This document shows positions 13,976 to 26,200 of a stretch of 64,000 nucleotides of DNA, piece by piece. The DNA comes from Rhabdornis inornatus (Eukaryota > Chordata > Aves > Passeriformes > Rhabdornithidae): the NCBI GenBank assembly GCA_013397075.1, contig VWZS01004484.1, positions 992,001 to 1,056,000 on the forward strand. The letters run 5' to 3'. The notes beneath the pieces were generated by a model that was not told where the DNA came from, did not search any database, and was given only the letters and a program-made list of their open reading frames with translations. Position 1 is the stretch's first letter. Each line of letters opens with the position of its first letter. Made by a program: the position numbers and the translations under genes.

Positions 13976-13979
13976 GCGC

Positions 13980-14129
13980 TCCCTGGGCTGGGCTCTCGCT
14001 GTGAGTCAGCCCACGGCACACGCGCTCTTCCTGTTGGGAGTGACTCAGGTGGAGCAGCCGATAAAACACGCACAAAAAAAAGGCAGCAGCAGCAGCCGGT
14101 GCGGGGCCCCGCCGGGACGGGCACCAGAA
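13980..14129 (+). promoter_or_regulatory. LAMC2: LAMC2 proximal promoter with two AP-1 sites
   Basis: Just upstream of the LAMC2 start codon there is a CpG-rich segment with two AP-1 heptamers: TGAGTCA at 14002-14008 and TGACTCA at 14041-14047, 32 bases apart. An ATAAAAC run follows at 14061-14067 and could act as a weak TATA-like element. Human LAMC2 transcription is known to depend on promoter AP-1 sites in epithelial cells, so the paired sites fit. Transcription start and factor binding are inferred. Confidence 0.6.
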
Positions 14130-14211
14130 ATGGCCGAGCGCTGGCTCCTGCGCCTCGCCTGCCTCGCCGCGTCCCTCCTGCCCGCAGCGCTGGGCGCACG
14201 CAGCGGACAAG
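14130..14211 (+). CDS. LAMC2: LAMC2 exon 1: start codon and signal peptide
   Basis: The ATG at 14130 has a good context (AGAAATGG). It opens a signal peptide starting MAERWLLRLACLAASLL, with a basic n-region, a leucine/alanine core and probable cleavage after ALG (residue 22). The donor GTGAGG follows at 14212. The chain is secreted. Splicing to exon 2 gives Q-V-C-D-C, matching the start of the first LE repeat in gamma-2. Confidence 0.9.
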
Positions 14212-17200
14212 GTGAGGCTCCGGGCACTGCTCCTGTTCCTGCTCTGACCCCGCGGATCTGTAGGTGCTTCTTAGTTTTCCTGCGAGGTTAAATATCCCAC
14301 GAGCAGTTGGTCTTTGTTTTGTCATTGGCATCCCTTTTCAATAATTAATTTATATGCAATTACCTTATTGCTGTCGGTGTAGAGCTTTGCTCCCGGGGTG
14401 GGATGCGGGTGTGAGCACAAGCATCGCCCAGGCAGTGGCTGATCTGCCCGTCACTGCTGGAACAAAAACCTTCCCTGAGCGTGAAGAAGAGCTGGAAGCA
14501 TCCAAGATCCAGTTTGCTGTAATAACATTGGCAGCGTTTGGATTTTGTGTGAGTCTATGAGGCTCACAAGGTGCCACAGCCCTGGCACATCCTATGGGAG
14601 ACAGGAGTCTCCCGTGGTCCACAGCTTCAAAAATCCAGCAGATCTTGCACATGCAAATCTCACATAATGGAGAGTGTCATGGAAGGAGATTTAAACATGT
14701 TCAGCCCGGTGGTAGCTCAGCTATCTGAATTTCAGTTTCATTGGCCTGTAGTCTGGAGATGGCTATGTTTGGCCAAAATCAGGTTTTTGCAAGTATTTTG
14801 TAAATACTGAGTGATTTAAATTTTTTTTTGGTCTTCAGTACTGCTGTTCTGAAATAAGCTTGCTGGGCTTGAAGTTGAATTTTATCACTTTTAAGTTTGG
14901 TGCAGTGGGAAATAAGTGCTGAGTGTTTTGGTTTGGGGTTTTTTTCAAAGGAAAGAGAAGATCTGCTTTGCTTTATATGCTGCTTGGGTTAATTATGACA
15001 TCAGCCTTAATTACGTGCAAGTTTTAAAATACTGATATAGATTCTTCCTCTGCTCCTTCCTGGCAGTGTGTGGGAAGCTGCTGCTTTCCCAGGGACTCTT
15101 GAACCTGTTTCTGTATGTATGTAAAGCTGATGGTCGATAACAGCTGTGTTTTTATGCTGCAGCAGAGTGGGTAACTTTGGTGGTGTAGCTTAGAATGCTG
15201 ATGGAACCCTGGAAGCCCCAGGCAGGCCTTCCTGCAATGAGAAACTGTGAAGCTGGGCAATGGGGACACCCAGCCTTGGAGCAGCAGATGGGGAAGCCTT
15301 GTGGGTCACTGTCCCACGAGCACAGAGCAGCGAATGGCTGGTATTGACACGGAGCCTTCATTGCATGCAAAGCTCTGTTGTTCTCCTGATGGAAGGAGGC
15401 ATCTTTGCAGTTTGGCTCATGTGTACAGGGCTGTTGGATCCTCACAAACCCAGGGCCACCCTCATTGTCTGGTTTTGTGAATTTAAGGAGACAGTTTAAG
15501 AAGCCTGAAGCTGCTGTCTTCTTCTCCAAGCCTTTCTGATGTGAGAATTCATCTCAGCATATCCATCAGACTTTTTTCATGCTTTATTCTGTGGGTGGGA
15601 GCTAGGGGAATGACATCCTGCTGGATATGTGCCATGGATCTCCTGCATCCTGATGTAGTGCTGAAGAAACCCAGCTGGCAAAGCTTCTCATCGATGGAAC
15701 CTGCTCTTTTCCATGGATGATCTTGGAGCAGAGCCTTAGGGCACCTGGGTACAGAAGTGATCCTGTTCTTGGCTGGTCCTCATCCTCCAGCAGCTCCTTC
15801 CTGCTCCATCTCATTATCAATTCCAGTGCCTTGCTCTTGGTAAGGATTAGCCTGGCCAGAGCTCCTGGGTTTCTGGGAGGTGACCAGGAGCAGACACACC
15901 AGTGGCACTAACATGCCACAGCGTCTTCAATGGCTTTGGATCAGAGAGACAGGAATTTGTTCCAGGGCTGGAGAACTGGTTCCTAACATGCTGCAACGTA
16001 GAGCAGCACTCCAAGGTTTTCATTCCCTGGGGTGATGGTGCTCATGCCTGTAATTTAGCAAGCCAGTAAATCCTCTGGATTGCATAGATGTAGGACAATG
16101 GGTGGAGTTCAACTCAAAGATCCTTATGGGTTCCTTCTAACTTGAGTTCTAGCTGGAGTGTAGAGGGATGGGGAGTGGGATCAACCCAGGTGAGATCTTT
16201 CAACTATGAAGGTGAGCACAAATACTTTAAAAAGTGTCACACTGCTGCTCTCCATTGGTCCTTTGTCCATGCCCCTTGGTCACTGGTGATGCTCTCTGAG
16301 GCTGGAGTTGTTTGCAGACCCTAGAGGCAGGATTTCTGTGCCCACAGGTCCCCTCCCAGCAGGCTAGGGTGGCAGAAGATCTGAGCTTGATCTCGGTCTC
16401 CTGGCAGCCAGATTGCGAGGGAAGAGCTGTGCTTGCCCAAGTTGGAAAAATCTCTCTCCCTGTTTGCTGGCGCATGAGGTCATCCCTGCTCTTGGCAGAG
16501 GCTGCACTGAGTGCCTCCCTCTGGAATGTGGGTGCCGATGGGCGTGTGGGAGGGCGGCACCCAGGTGTGAGCACTGAGAGCAGGAGGCTTTGCCTGGCCC
16601 CGGGAATCACAGATGCAGAGGACAGGGACGTTGTATCCTGGGGCTGAGCGTGCCAGAAGAGAGCTGGGGAGGAGGAGGCTCGGTGTGTACGTGCACAAGG
16701 CACTTTCTGCATCCATGTAGCAGGTTTCTGCCCGTTTTTGGACTCCCTCCACCTCCTGTGCTCTCAGAGGTGACCTGGCAGGGGTTGGATGGCTGGGGAT
16801 GGCCTTTCCTGTCCCAAGGGGCCCGCAGAGCTCCTGAGAGGGAGGTTGAGGCTCCCACGGCAGCATCAGGGTGGTTTGGAGCAGTTCCTCAGCAGGCTCT
16901 GTGAGCCCAGAGGACCTGGCTTTTTCCCTTTGGATGTTTCTTTCTCCTGCCAGTCTTTGACAACCATTCTCTCAGCTGTTCCTGCTCTCCTCAGTGATCC
17001 TGAGGAGTGTGTCTGGAGTAAAGGTCCTCAGGATTAAATGCTCCAGTACTGGCCACTGAGGGATTGCCAAGTAGGTGAGAGGTGGCTCCAAGAGAGCAGC
17101 TGGACAAGGCAGTGGAGAGTTGGAGCAGGCACATCTGGTGAGATGCCTGAGTCTGATGTCCAGAGGGATCATCTATCTTGGCTATAGAAGAATGCCTGTT

Positions 17201-20200
17201 CTCATGCCTGTTCTTCCTGCCATCCTCATGCAGCAGTGTAGGCAGCTGCAGCTTTTCTTCACAGTGAGGGAGGGTGGGGTGAGGTGACCTGTCCAATCCC
17301 GCCCAAACCTTTTTTGTTAATCTCCCTCTTGGCTGGCACACTTCCACCATACTCCTTGGATCATGGACCACTCCTCATCACCCTGCGCTGCAGACCTGAG
17401 TGGAGGGACCTGGTGGAAGTTGGTTGAGCTTTTCCTACTCAACTCACTCCTGGCCAAGGTGAAACAAAAGATAACCTCAGGAAACTTTCTGTTTTCCCCA
17501 AAGTCTCCAGTAAGGTTACCCATGCTTTTCTCAGAATAAGACTGGGGTTTTTTTAACCATCTCTGCTTATTCAATGCCCTGGTTGTGTTGCAAGACCTGT
17601 GAAAGAATGGAGAACAGCCCTGGCAATGCTATTGTGTGGATTGTGGCTGCTTGGCTTGGGTTTGTCCATCCTCAGCAGTGAAATGGGGCATTCCTCCCCA
17701 GTGTGGGGATGCAGAGCATGGTGTGGGCGCCAGTGACACTGGGGTGGGTGATGGACACAACTGGGGACAAACGCAGAGATGTGGGGAAGCAGCTCACTGT
17801 TGGCAGAGCGGGAGGGGGAGGTTTGCACCACCTGCACCCTGTTCCTTGGCCCTCAGGGTGGGATTGCTGCTGGTGCCTTCATCTCTAGGCATTATCTGAG
17901 ACGTCTCTCTGCTCTCTTCTCCCCAGTGTGTGACTGCAACGGGATGTCCAGGCAGTGCATCTTCGACTGGCAGCTCCTGAGGGAGACGGGGGACGGGTAC
18001 CGCTGCCTGGGCTGCCAGGGCAACACGGAGGGTCCGCGCTGCGAGCGCTGCAGGGACGGCTTCTTCCGACGGCGGGGGGAGCGCTGCTGCCTGCCCTGCC
18101 TCTGCCACGCCTGTGGTACGTGCATTGCTGCTGCCTGCCCTGCCTCTGCCACGCCTGGGGTACGTGCATTGCTGCTGCCCAGGCTAAGGGCGCTTAGGGC
18201 ACCTGCTGAGCACCTGGGCAGCTCAGGCTCTGAGCCCCTACATACCAGACCATAGGTTTTAAAACCTGTCCTCTGAAATAATCACGAACATACAGAATGA
18301 TTTGGGTTGGAAGGTGCCCATCCCAACCTCTCCCTCCTGTCTCTCTGCAGGTTCCCTCAGCACACAGTGTGACAGTGATGGCCGGTGCAGCTGCAAGCCC
18401 GGGGTGACGGGGGACAAGTGTGACCGGTGCCATCTGAGCTTCGAGTCCCTGTCCGAGGCAGGGTGCTGGAGGAGTGAGCAGTGAGTGCTGGCCACCACTG
18501 GTGGTGTGAAGCCAGCAGGAGGGCCAGCTCCAAAGCTCTCCTGGGGCCTATCTGGCTGAAAACACCCCCTGCAAAGGCAGGGTTGGTTTCATGGCAGCTC
18601 ATGGACAACCTTAAGCCAACCTTGCCAGGAGAGAATGGGCTTGAGTGAGGCTAGACCTCCATGCCAACCTGCAGACCTTGGTGTCCTGCAACACCATCAA
18701 AATCAGATCTTAGCCACTCTCTGAGGTGATGGTTTCGTTATCCAGATAACACCCAACAAGCGACAGCCATGTAAAATAAAAACAGCCCATTGTGGGGCTG
18801 CCTCATGTTAGTGTGACTCACAAGGAGATGTGCATGCAAAAATCAATCCCTTCCTTTTCATGAAGCCCTGTTTAAACATCTTTAGAAATGTTTCTGATCT
18901 GACTTCCTCAGCTGTGTCCTCTTCTTCCTCACCTCACCCAGCCATTGCCCCTTTGGGGCTGCTGGCAGGCAAAGGGTGTTAGCAAGAGATGTCTGCCTGC
19001 AGTCCTGCTGCTGGGCCTGGCCTCCTGCCCAAGCCTCCCTGGGTGCTGCTGCTTGGTGAAGCTCAGCCAAGGTCTATTAAACTCAGCCAGGTTTTATTAA
19101 GCTCAGTGGAGCTTCACTTTTTTGCTTGTAGGTGGGTCTGATGCTCTGGGATGCCCTGGAGCAGTAGCAATAGGCACTGGCTCTACCTGGCACCCACGGT
19201 GCTGCAGATTCCAGAAAGAGGTGGCTGTGCAGCTTATTTCCCCACTTCTTGCACGGGAATAATAGCTGGGAGGGTTCTCCACTCTCTTGTGTAGCAGGAA
19301 GCACTGAGCTCCCAGGCCAAGCTGGAAATCCAGGTAGAAGTTCCTGTTGCACCTTTGCAGGAGCCTGCAGTGTGAGTGTGACCCAGCGGGCAGCATGGGG
19401 GACTGTCACTCTGGCCACTGTGTCTGCAAGGAGAGCACCACTGGAGAGCGGTGCCAGAGGTGAGTGTAGGAGGACGTGCTGGACACTGTTTGGCACGACC
19501 TCCTTCTCTCTGCAGTTGCTTCCCTGGCAGTTCACCAAGTCTTGGACTGGTTTGGGTTGGAAAGGATGCTAGAGCTCATCTCATTCCACCCCCTGCCATG
19601 GGCAGGGACACCTCCCACTACCCCAGGTTGCTCCAAGCGCCATCTGGCCTGGTCTTGGACACTTCCAGGTGTGGGATAGCTACAGCTTCTCTGGGCAGCC
19701 TGGGCCAGTCCCTCACCATCCTCACAGGACAGTTTCTTCCCAGTATCCAATCCTAGCCCTGCCCTCTGTCAGGTTGAAGCCATCGTACATGCCCATCTCA
19801 CCATCCCAGTCCAGTGATGATCTTGAACCCTGCTGATGGCTGTATTGCATCAGAGGGATGGCTCTGTGGGTCAGTAAAAGGAGAAAACTACTTGAACATT
19901 GTCCCCTTCTTGCATTTTCCCAGGTGCAAGCGACACTTCTATAACCTGGATGCCAGAAACCCTGCAGGATGCTCCCCCTGCTTCTGCTACGGGCACTCGG
20001 ACACGTGTACCAGTGCGGACAACCACAGTGTCCACAACATCACCTCTACCTTCCAGCAAGGTGAAGCCCAAGCAGGGCATCCCCATGGCTCCTGGGTGTG
20101 TTTGCCATCCCTTCTCTTCAAAGGGCTGGAGAAACCACGTGGTTCACAGCCCTGCTGGAAGTCAGCCTTGGGCTGTGCTGATTCCTTGGATGTTCATCCA

Positions 20201-23200
20201 ACCTGCCTGTGGCTGCAGCAACCTTGCTTTGATGGGATGGCTCAGTCACAGGCAGAACTAGGGTCCAAGATTTGAGGGGAGCATAGGATTTCTTCATTAT
20301 GTCTTTCATGCCACTTGGAAGGAGGCCTCTGTGCCCAGCCATGCTGATTTACAGATGTGTGGGCACAGGGGTAACTGTGCTGCCCCCTCAGAGGTCTGGG
20401 CAGGAACCTGTGGAGTTTTGATAAGACACAGCTCAAAAAAGTTGCTGGAATCCTGGGAACACCTTCCCCGTCCACGCTGACTGCTCCTTGTTTGTGCTCC
20501 AGGTACTGAGGGCTGGCGAGGTGTCCATGAAAGCGGCTCCCCAGCCCAGCTCCAGTGGTCCCCACGCCACCAGGATGCCTTCGTAGCAGCAAGGAGATCG
20601 GAGCCAATATACTTCATAGCACCTGGTAGGTGTGGGATCCATGGTGGGCAGAGTGAACCCTTTGCTCGGTCTGATCCCACGAACTGAGCGCTTAGGAGGA
20701 AGGAATGTTTTTAAGCCTTTGATTTTCCCTTTGCAGCAAAATTCCTTGGGAACCAGCAGCTGAGCTATGGCCAGGTGCTCTCCTTTGATTACCGCCTGGA
20801 CCGAGGGGGACGCCAGCCATCTCTGCATGATGTGGTCCTGGAAGGAAATGGCCTGAGAGTCACTGCCCCCTTCTTGCCCCAGGGAAAGGTCCTGCCCTGC
20901 GGCATCAGCCAGACGTACACGTTCAGGTAAAGTGGGAAGCTGGGGTGTTTGGGGCAGGGGGAACAAGAACGGTTGCAGCTTCCAGGAGGTCCTGGGTTCA
21001 GCTGTGGTCCCTTGGAGGTGGCAAATGGCTGCCTGGTTTGGGCTGGATGCATCTCAGGTGCTTCTGTCCTGGATAAGCAGGTTACTTTGTGAGAGGGGCA
21101 GCAGAAGCTGTGGCTTGAGATTGGGTTGGGTTCTCGGCTCTGGATCAGTTGCATGCATGGAGGTTGTTGCCCAAAGCCTTGAGCTCCCAGGAGGGAGATG
21201 GGTGAGGGCTGTTGTGTTTTTTGGAGGAGGCATCTCAGTTTTTTTGAAACCAGTTCCACTTCCCTCCTCTCCCACGGCAGGCTGGACGAGCACCCAAGCA
21301 GCAAGTGGAGCCCAAGGCTGAATCACTTTGAATTTCGCAGGCTGCTGGGAAACCTGACAGCCCTCTGGATCCGGGCCACCTTTGGGGAATACAGTAAGTG
21401 CAGAGAGAGCTTGCAAGGTTGGCTTCTCCCAGGTGTAGGAGACAGCAAGTCTCTGGATGGATACACCTTTGCTAAAATTTATTAAAAGATAAAAATAATA
21501 AGTGCTCCAAGGGGGAAGAATTAAATAGCAAAGAGATGGAGCAGGACAGCAACTGATTTGGCTGCTCCATTTGCCCAGGGGCATTGCAATAGAATGTGTG
21601 ACCTGTGCAGGTGCTGGCTATGGGGGTCGTGCAGGTGGGGCTGCTGTCCCCCGGCGTGACTGACTGTGCTTCCCTGCAGGCACTGGCTACATCGACAACG
21701 TCACCCTGGTGTCAGCCCTGCCCGTGCCCGGTGTCCCTGCCCCGTGGGTGGAGCGCTGCCAGTGCCCACCGGCATTCCGGGGCCAGTTCTGTGAGAGCTG
21801 TGCCCCTGGCTACCGCAGAGACACCCCCGGCCAGGGGCCCTTCAGCACCTGCGTGCCCTGCAATTGCCAGGGGGGAGGAATTTGTGATCCTGACACCGGT
21901 AAGAGAAGCCACCACTAAGCTGTGCTTGTAGGCTGTATGGGAATGCAGGGAAGTGCCTGTATCCTGAGAACAGAACAGTGGAGAGTCGAGACCATCGACT
22001 TCACAGAAATTTCTTCATGGGAGGGGTCATTAGATACTGGAAGGGGCTGCCCAGGGAGGTGGTGGAGTCATCATCCCTGGAGGTGGCCAGGGAAGGACTG
22101 GACGTGTCACTCAGTGCTCTGGGCTGGTTGACAAGGTGGGGATCTGCCACAGGTTGGACTCAATGGTCTTGGAGGGCTTTTCCAACCTTAATGATTCTGT
22201 GATTCTGTGACTCATCTGTGATTCTGAGATTCTGTCTGTGATCATGACTCTGTGACTTGAGTCTGAAATGTGGGGACCATCCAAGACAAAACTCCCCAGA
22301 GCCTAGAAGCACTCCAGTCAGATGCATTTGGAACAAATTGGATGTATGTTGGAGAGAGAAAAAAACATCTCCTGCTGCCCATATAGCAATATTTCTTCAC
22401 TTCTGACTTCTTATTTGAAAGTTAAGTATGGCAATGGTTGGGCAGAGCTTGAGCAACTTGGTTTAGTTGAAGAAGTCCTTGCCTGTTGCAGGGGAGTTGG
22501 ACTAGATGACCTTTAAATGTTCCTTCCATGATTTTATGTGGTGTATGGTGTGGGCATGGTGGGGGTCCAAAGAGATCCCGTGGAAGTTGCTGGACCATGG
22601 GTGCTTGTGTTGCTGGAGTGGTGGAGGATGTCCCACTGGGAGTGTGAGTAAACTGCCCTAAGCCCTTTCCTTGCTCCTCCAGGTGAATGCTACTCAGGAG
22701 ATGAGAACGTGGCCAATGGTGCCAGCTGCCCCTTCGGCTCCTACCGAGACCCCCGGCAGCCGAACGGCTGCAGGGCCTGCCCCTGCGGGCTCGGCCAGGG
22801 CTGCTCCGTGGGGCCAGGCGGCCAGGACATCATCTGTGGCCACTGCCCTCCTGGAGCTGCTGGTAATGCCCTTCTTGCTTCTGCTCTGCCTTTTTCTACA
22901 GGTGTGCTTGGGGCTGGGCAGATCGACACCCTCCCAGCCCAGCTTGCCTGCGACACTGCCCCTCCTGCCTGCAGTGGGGTGCTGGAGCCCCTGGGGTTGG
23001 GTAAACACACTATGTCCTGCTCCAGGAAAAGTTCTCATCTAAATGTAACATGGATGGAGAAAGGATGGGTAGGACAGGGAGGGGAACAAAAAATAAGGAA
23101 AAAAACAAATAGGAAACAGCTTGTAGCAGGTCAGTTGTGGCACCCAGCTTTCGAGGGTGAGAGTGGGGCATTGTGTATTGGCCGTGGTGATGGTGACAGC

Positions 23201-26200
23201 AGAGCAGCTGTTGTGCCAGCCCTGATGGGGCTGAACACCCCCATTTCTGTGGGGCACAGGCAGCAAGTCAGCCTCTGCCTCCCAGGCACAAGCATTAACT
23301 CCTGCTCATCTCTCCTTTCCCCTAAGGGGCCAATTGTGAGTACTGTGCCGATGGCTATTTTGGAGACCCAGCGGCTTCCCAGCCTTGCCAGCTGTGCCGG
23401 TGCAATGGCAACGTGGAGCCCAACGCCGTGGGCAACTGTGACCGCCGGACTGGCGAGTGCCTCAAGTGCATCTACAACACTGCTGGCTTCTACTGTGACC
23501 GCTGCAAGGATGGCTTCTTTGGGAACCCCCTGGCCTCTGACCCTGCTCACAAGTGCCAAGGTGAGACCCAGGTGCTGTCTGAGCTAGGGATGAGTGAGAA
23601 AACCCGTGGCTGACTATGGAGTGGTTTGATTGGAAGGAGGATGCTGGAAAGTGGGAATGATGAGCAGGTACCAAAGCACAGGGCTAAATGTGGGAGGAAA
23701 GCAGGGAGAGATGTGCTGTAGCTTGAGGTGGGGCCAGGCCCCCTGAACCTGTGTCACTCTGACCTGCAGCCTGTACCTGCGACTCAGTTGGTGCTGAGCC
23801 CCTGAAGTGCAGGAGTGACGGGAGCTGCATCTGCAAACCTGGCTTTGAGGGTCCCCGCTGTGAAGAGACCGAGTGCCCAGCTTGCTATGACGAGGTGAAA
23901 GTGCAGGTGAGCATCTGTGCCAGCCCCAGGGCCACTGAGCAGCAAGGAGTGCAGTGATTTGCTCACCCTCAGTGTCTCCTCCTGTCCTCCTCAAGCATCT
24001 ACTCCTGGTGCAAGTGAAATGTGAATTCAAACCTTGGCTTTGTACGTGGTTCAACTGATCTTTTGTGTCCCATCCTAAAATGAGCCTTCATTTTGGTCTC
24101 TGTCCTCGGGCCTGACTGTGGCCCTGGTTCCACTCTGCTCTTTCCCCTGTGGGTTTGGTGTCCTGCTGGCTGATGGCCTGGCCTGTGGTTGCAGCTGGAG
24201 CGGTACCTGCAGCAGCTGGGGGAGCTGGAGCTGCTCCTGTCGGAGGTGCGAGCTGGCGGTGGGACCGAGAGTCAGGAGCTGGAGGAGAGGATGCTGGCGG
24301 CTGAGGAGACACTGCGGACCATCCTCAGGGAAACCCTGAGCCTTCAAGGTACCACCTGCCCACGGCTCTTGGATGGGGCCATCTGGGCTGTACCAGGGAG
24401 GGTTTTGCTGCCTGGGCCTTTTTGCACAGCGACGAGTTTCTCTGCAGCCTTTCTCTTTCCTTCTCACCAGCCTCTGACAGGTCTCTGGAAGCCCGTGTGG
24501 CCAGGATGAAGGGGCAAGGGTCCAGCTCCCAGAGTCACTTGGATGAGATCAAGGCAACGGAGGAGAGACTGAGGTCTCTGGGGAGCCAGTATGAGAGGCA
24601 GGTGCAGGAGACTCGTCAGCTGCTGGAGAGAGCCAGGCTGGACCTGGATCGCAGCAGTGCTGCTCTCACTCGGGTGGTAAGAGCATCCCGTGTGACATGC
24701 TCCTAGTTCAGCTCGGGGCTGGGAAAAAACAACAGAGAAAGCAAGGATTTAAAGAATTACAGTTGTTGTTTTGTGAATGTGAGTGTTCTGGTGGTCCTTG
24801 CTTTGGAGTCAGGACCTTGAGAGGAGCTGGCAGGGCTCAATGGAGGTTTAGCGTGCTGTAGTTGCCTCTTTCACTGCCAGACTGGATGGAGAGCAGGGAA
24901 GAGCACTCACACCTGTCTTCCTTCCTTCTCAGAGCATTCCTGTTTCAAGCTTTCCCGGGGGTTCAAATCAGTTCTTGCTGCTGGCCCAGGAGGCTCTGAG
25001 GCTGGCCAACAGGTGAGTTGCTCCCACTGTTAGTCAAGAGAGAGGGGAGGAGGACTGAGATCCTGCTAGGTGCCCAGAAGGTTGTTTTTGGAGGGTTCTG
25101 GTTGACATCTGCCAGCCCTGGAGAAGGGGAAGATGCAGCTGCTGGGCTGTCTTTGCTGCCCTGTAGAGTTATCCTCAGCTGTCTTTGAAGATGTAATTTG
25201 ATGTGATTTAGAAGCATCTTTGGGATCAGTTTTGCCCTTGGATATCCAGTTGGAACAGAGAACTTCTGCCCTCCCCAATGCTCCTCTATGCTTGGGAGAA
25301 GCAGGAGAAACAAGCAAAATACAGGTCCCCATTGCAGACATGCTGTGTTTTCCCAAGGGGTGTGATCCAGCATCAGTGAATGCAACAGTAAAGGAAGTTG
25401 GTGGAGAAAACCTGGGTGGGAACCCTTTTTGACAAGCCCCCTCTGTGCTCTGCAGCCACACACAAGCAGCCAATGCCATTGACCAAGCTGCAAAGGTGGC
25501 ACGGGAGGATGCACGGCAGGCACTGGAGCTGCTGCGAGCGGCCGCAGGTGGAGAGGCTGCCCTGGGCTCCCTGCCCGGGAGGTGAGTGCAGCTGCCTTGG
25601 CCTGAGTGTCGTGTGTGGAGGTGGGAGGGAGATGGGGATGGCCAAAAATCCAGGCCCCCTTCCTTGCCTCCCCATCTGAGCTGCAGAAGTGTGCAGCTGG
25701 GGGCAGGGAATTTGCTGGTGTGTCTGAGGGGTGGAGATGGAGGGTCGGCAGCTCTGTGGAGCATTTGCTTCCCTCCTCACAGCCCTCAATGCTCCTGGGG
25801 TCCTGCCTGCAGCTAGGCAGAGGTTCACACCACATGTGTGAACAGGCTTCTGGGGATGGTTTCCACATGTGGTTAAAAATCTGGGCTGGGTTTAGTCCAA
25901 AGGTGAATTTAAGCCCATGGTGGCTCCTTTGGTTGGACTTGGCCTCTCCAGAGCCCACCACGGTGGTGCTGGGACTTTGCACACCGTGGGTGGGATGTGA
26001 GCAGCAGCCTTTAAGGAAGTTAAGTTGACAGAGATGTGCAGGAGAAAACATACAGTGGTAGGGCAGGGATTAGCAGAGCCACCATGGAGCCTGTGAAGGT
26101 TCAGCTGTGTGAAACCTCTGATTTTGGAGTGGGAGTAAGGAGACAGCAGATGCCCTGCTCATTGGAGGGACTGCAATGCAGGGAATGCTTGCAATTGACA

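Noticed and set aside
13770..14291. A 173-codon + strand ORF overlapping the LAMC2 promoter
   Set aside because: It ends inside LAMC2 intron 1 and overlaps exon 1 in another frame. The LAMC2 signal peptide frame is the supported one.
15600..15860. Possible repeat element in LAMC2 intron 1
   Set aside because: A few phrases look vaguely repeat-like, but I could not match them to CR1 or another known avian element.
22709..23587. A 292-codon + strand ORF
   Set aside because: It is an out-of-frame reading across LAMC2 exons 10 and 11 and the intron between them. The real frame gives the LE cysteine pattern with exact splice sites.
24963..26051. A 362-codon - strand ORF
   Set aside because: It is antisense to LAMC2 exons 15-16 and their introns. 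It has low-complexity Pro/Ser/His composition, no domain and no promoter.
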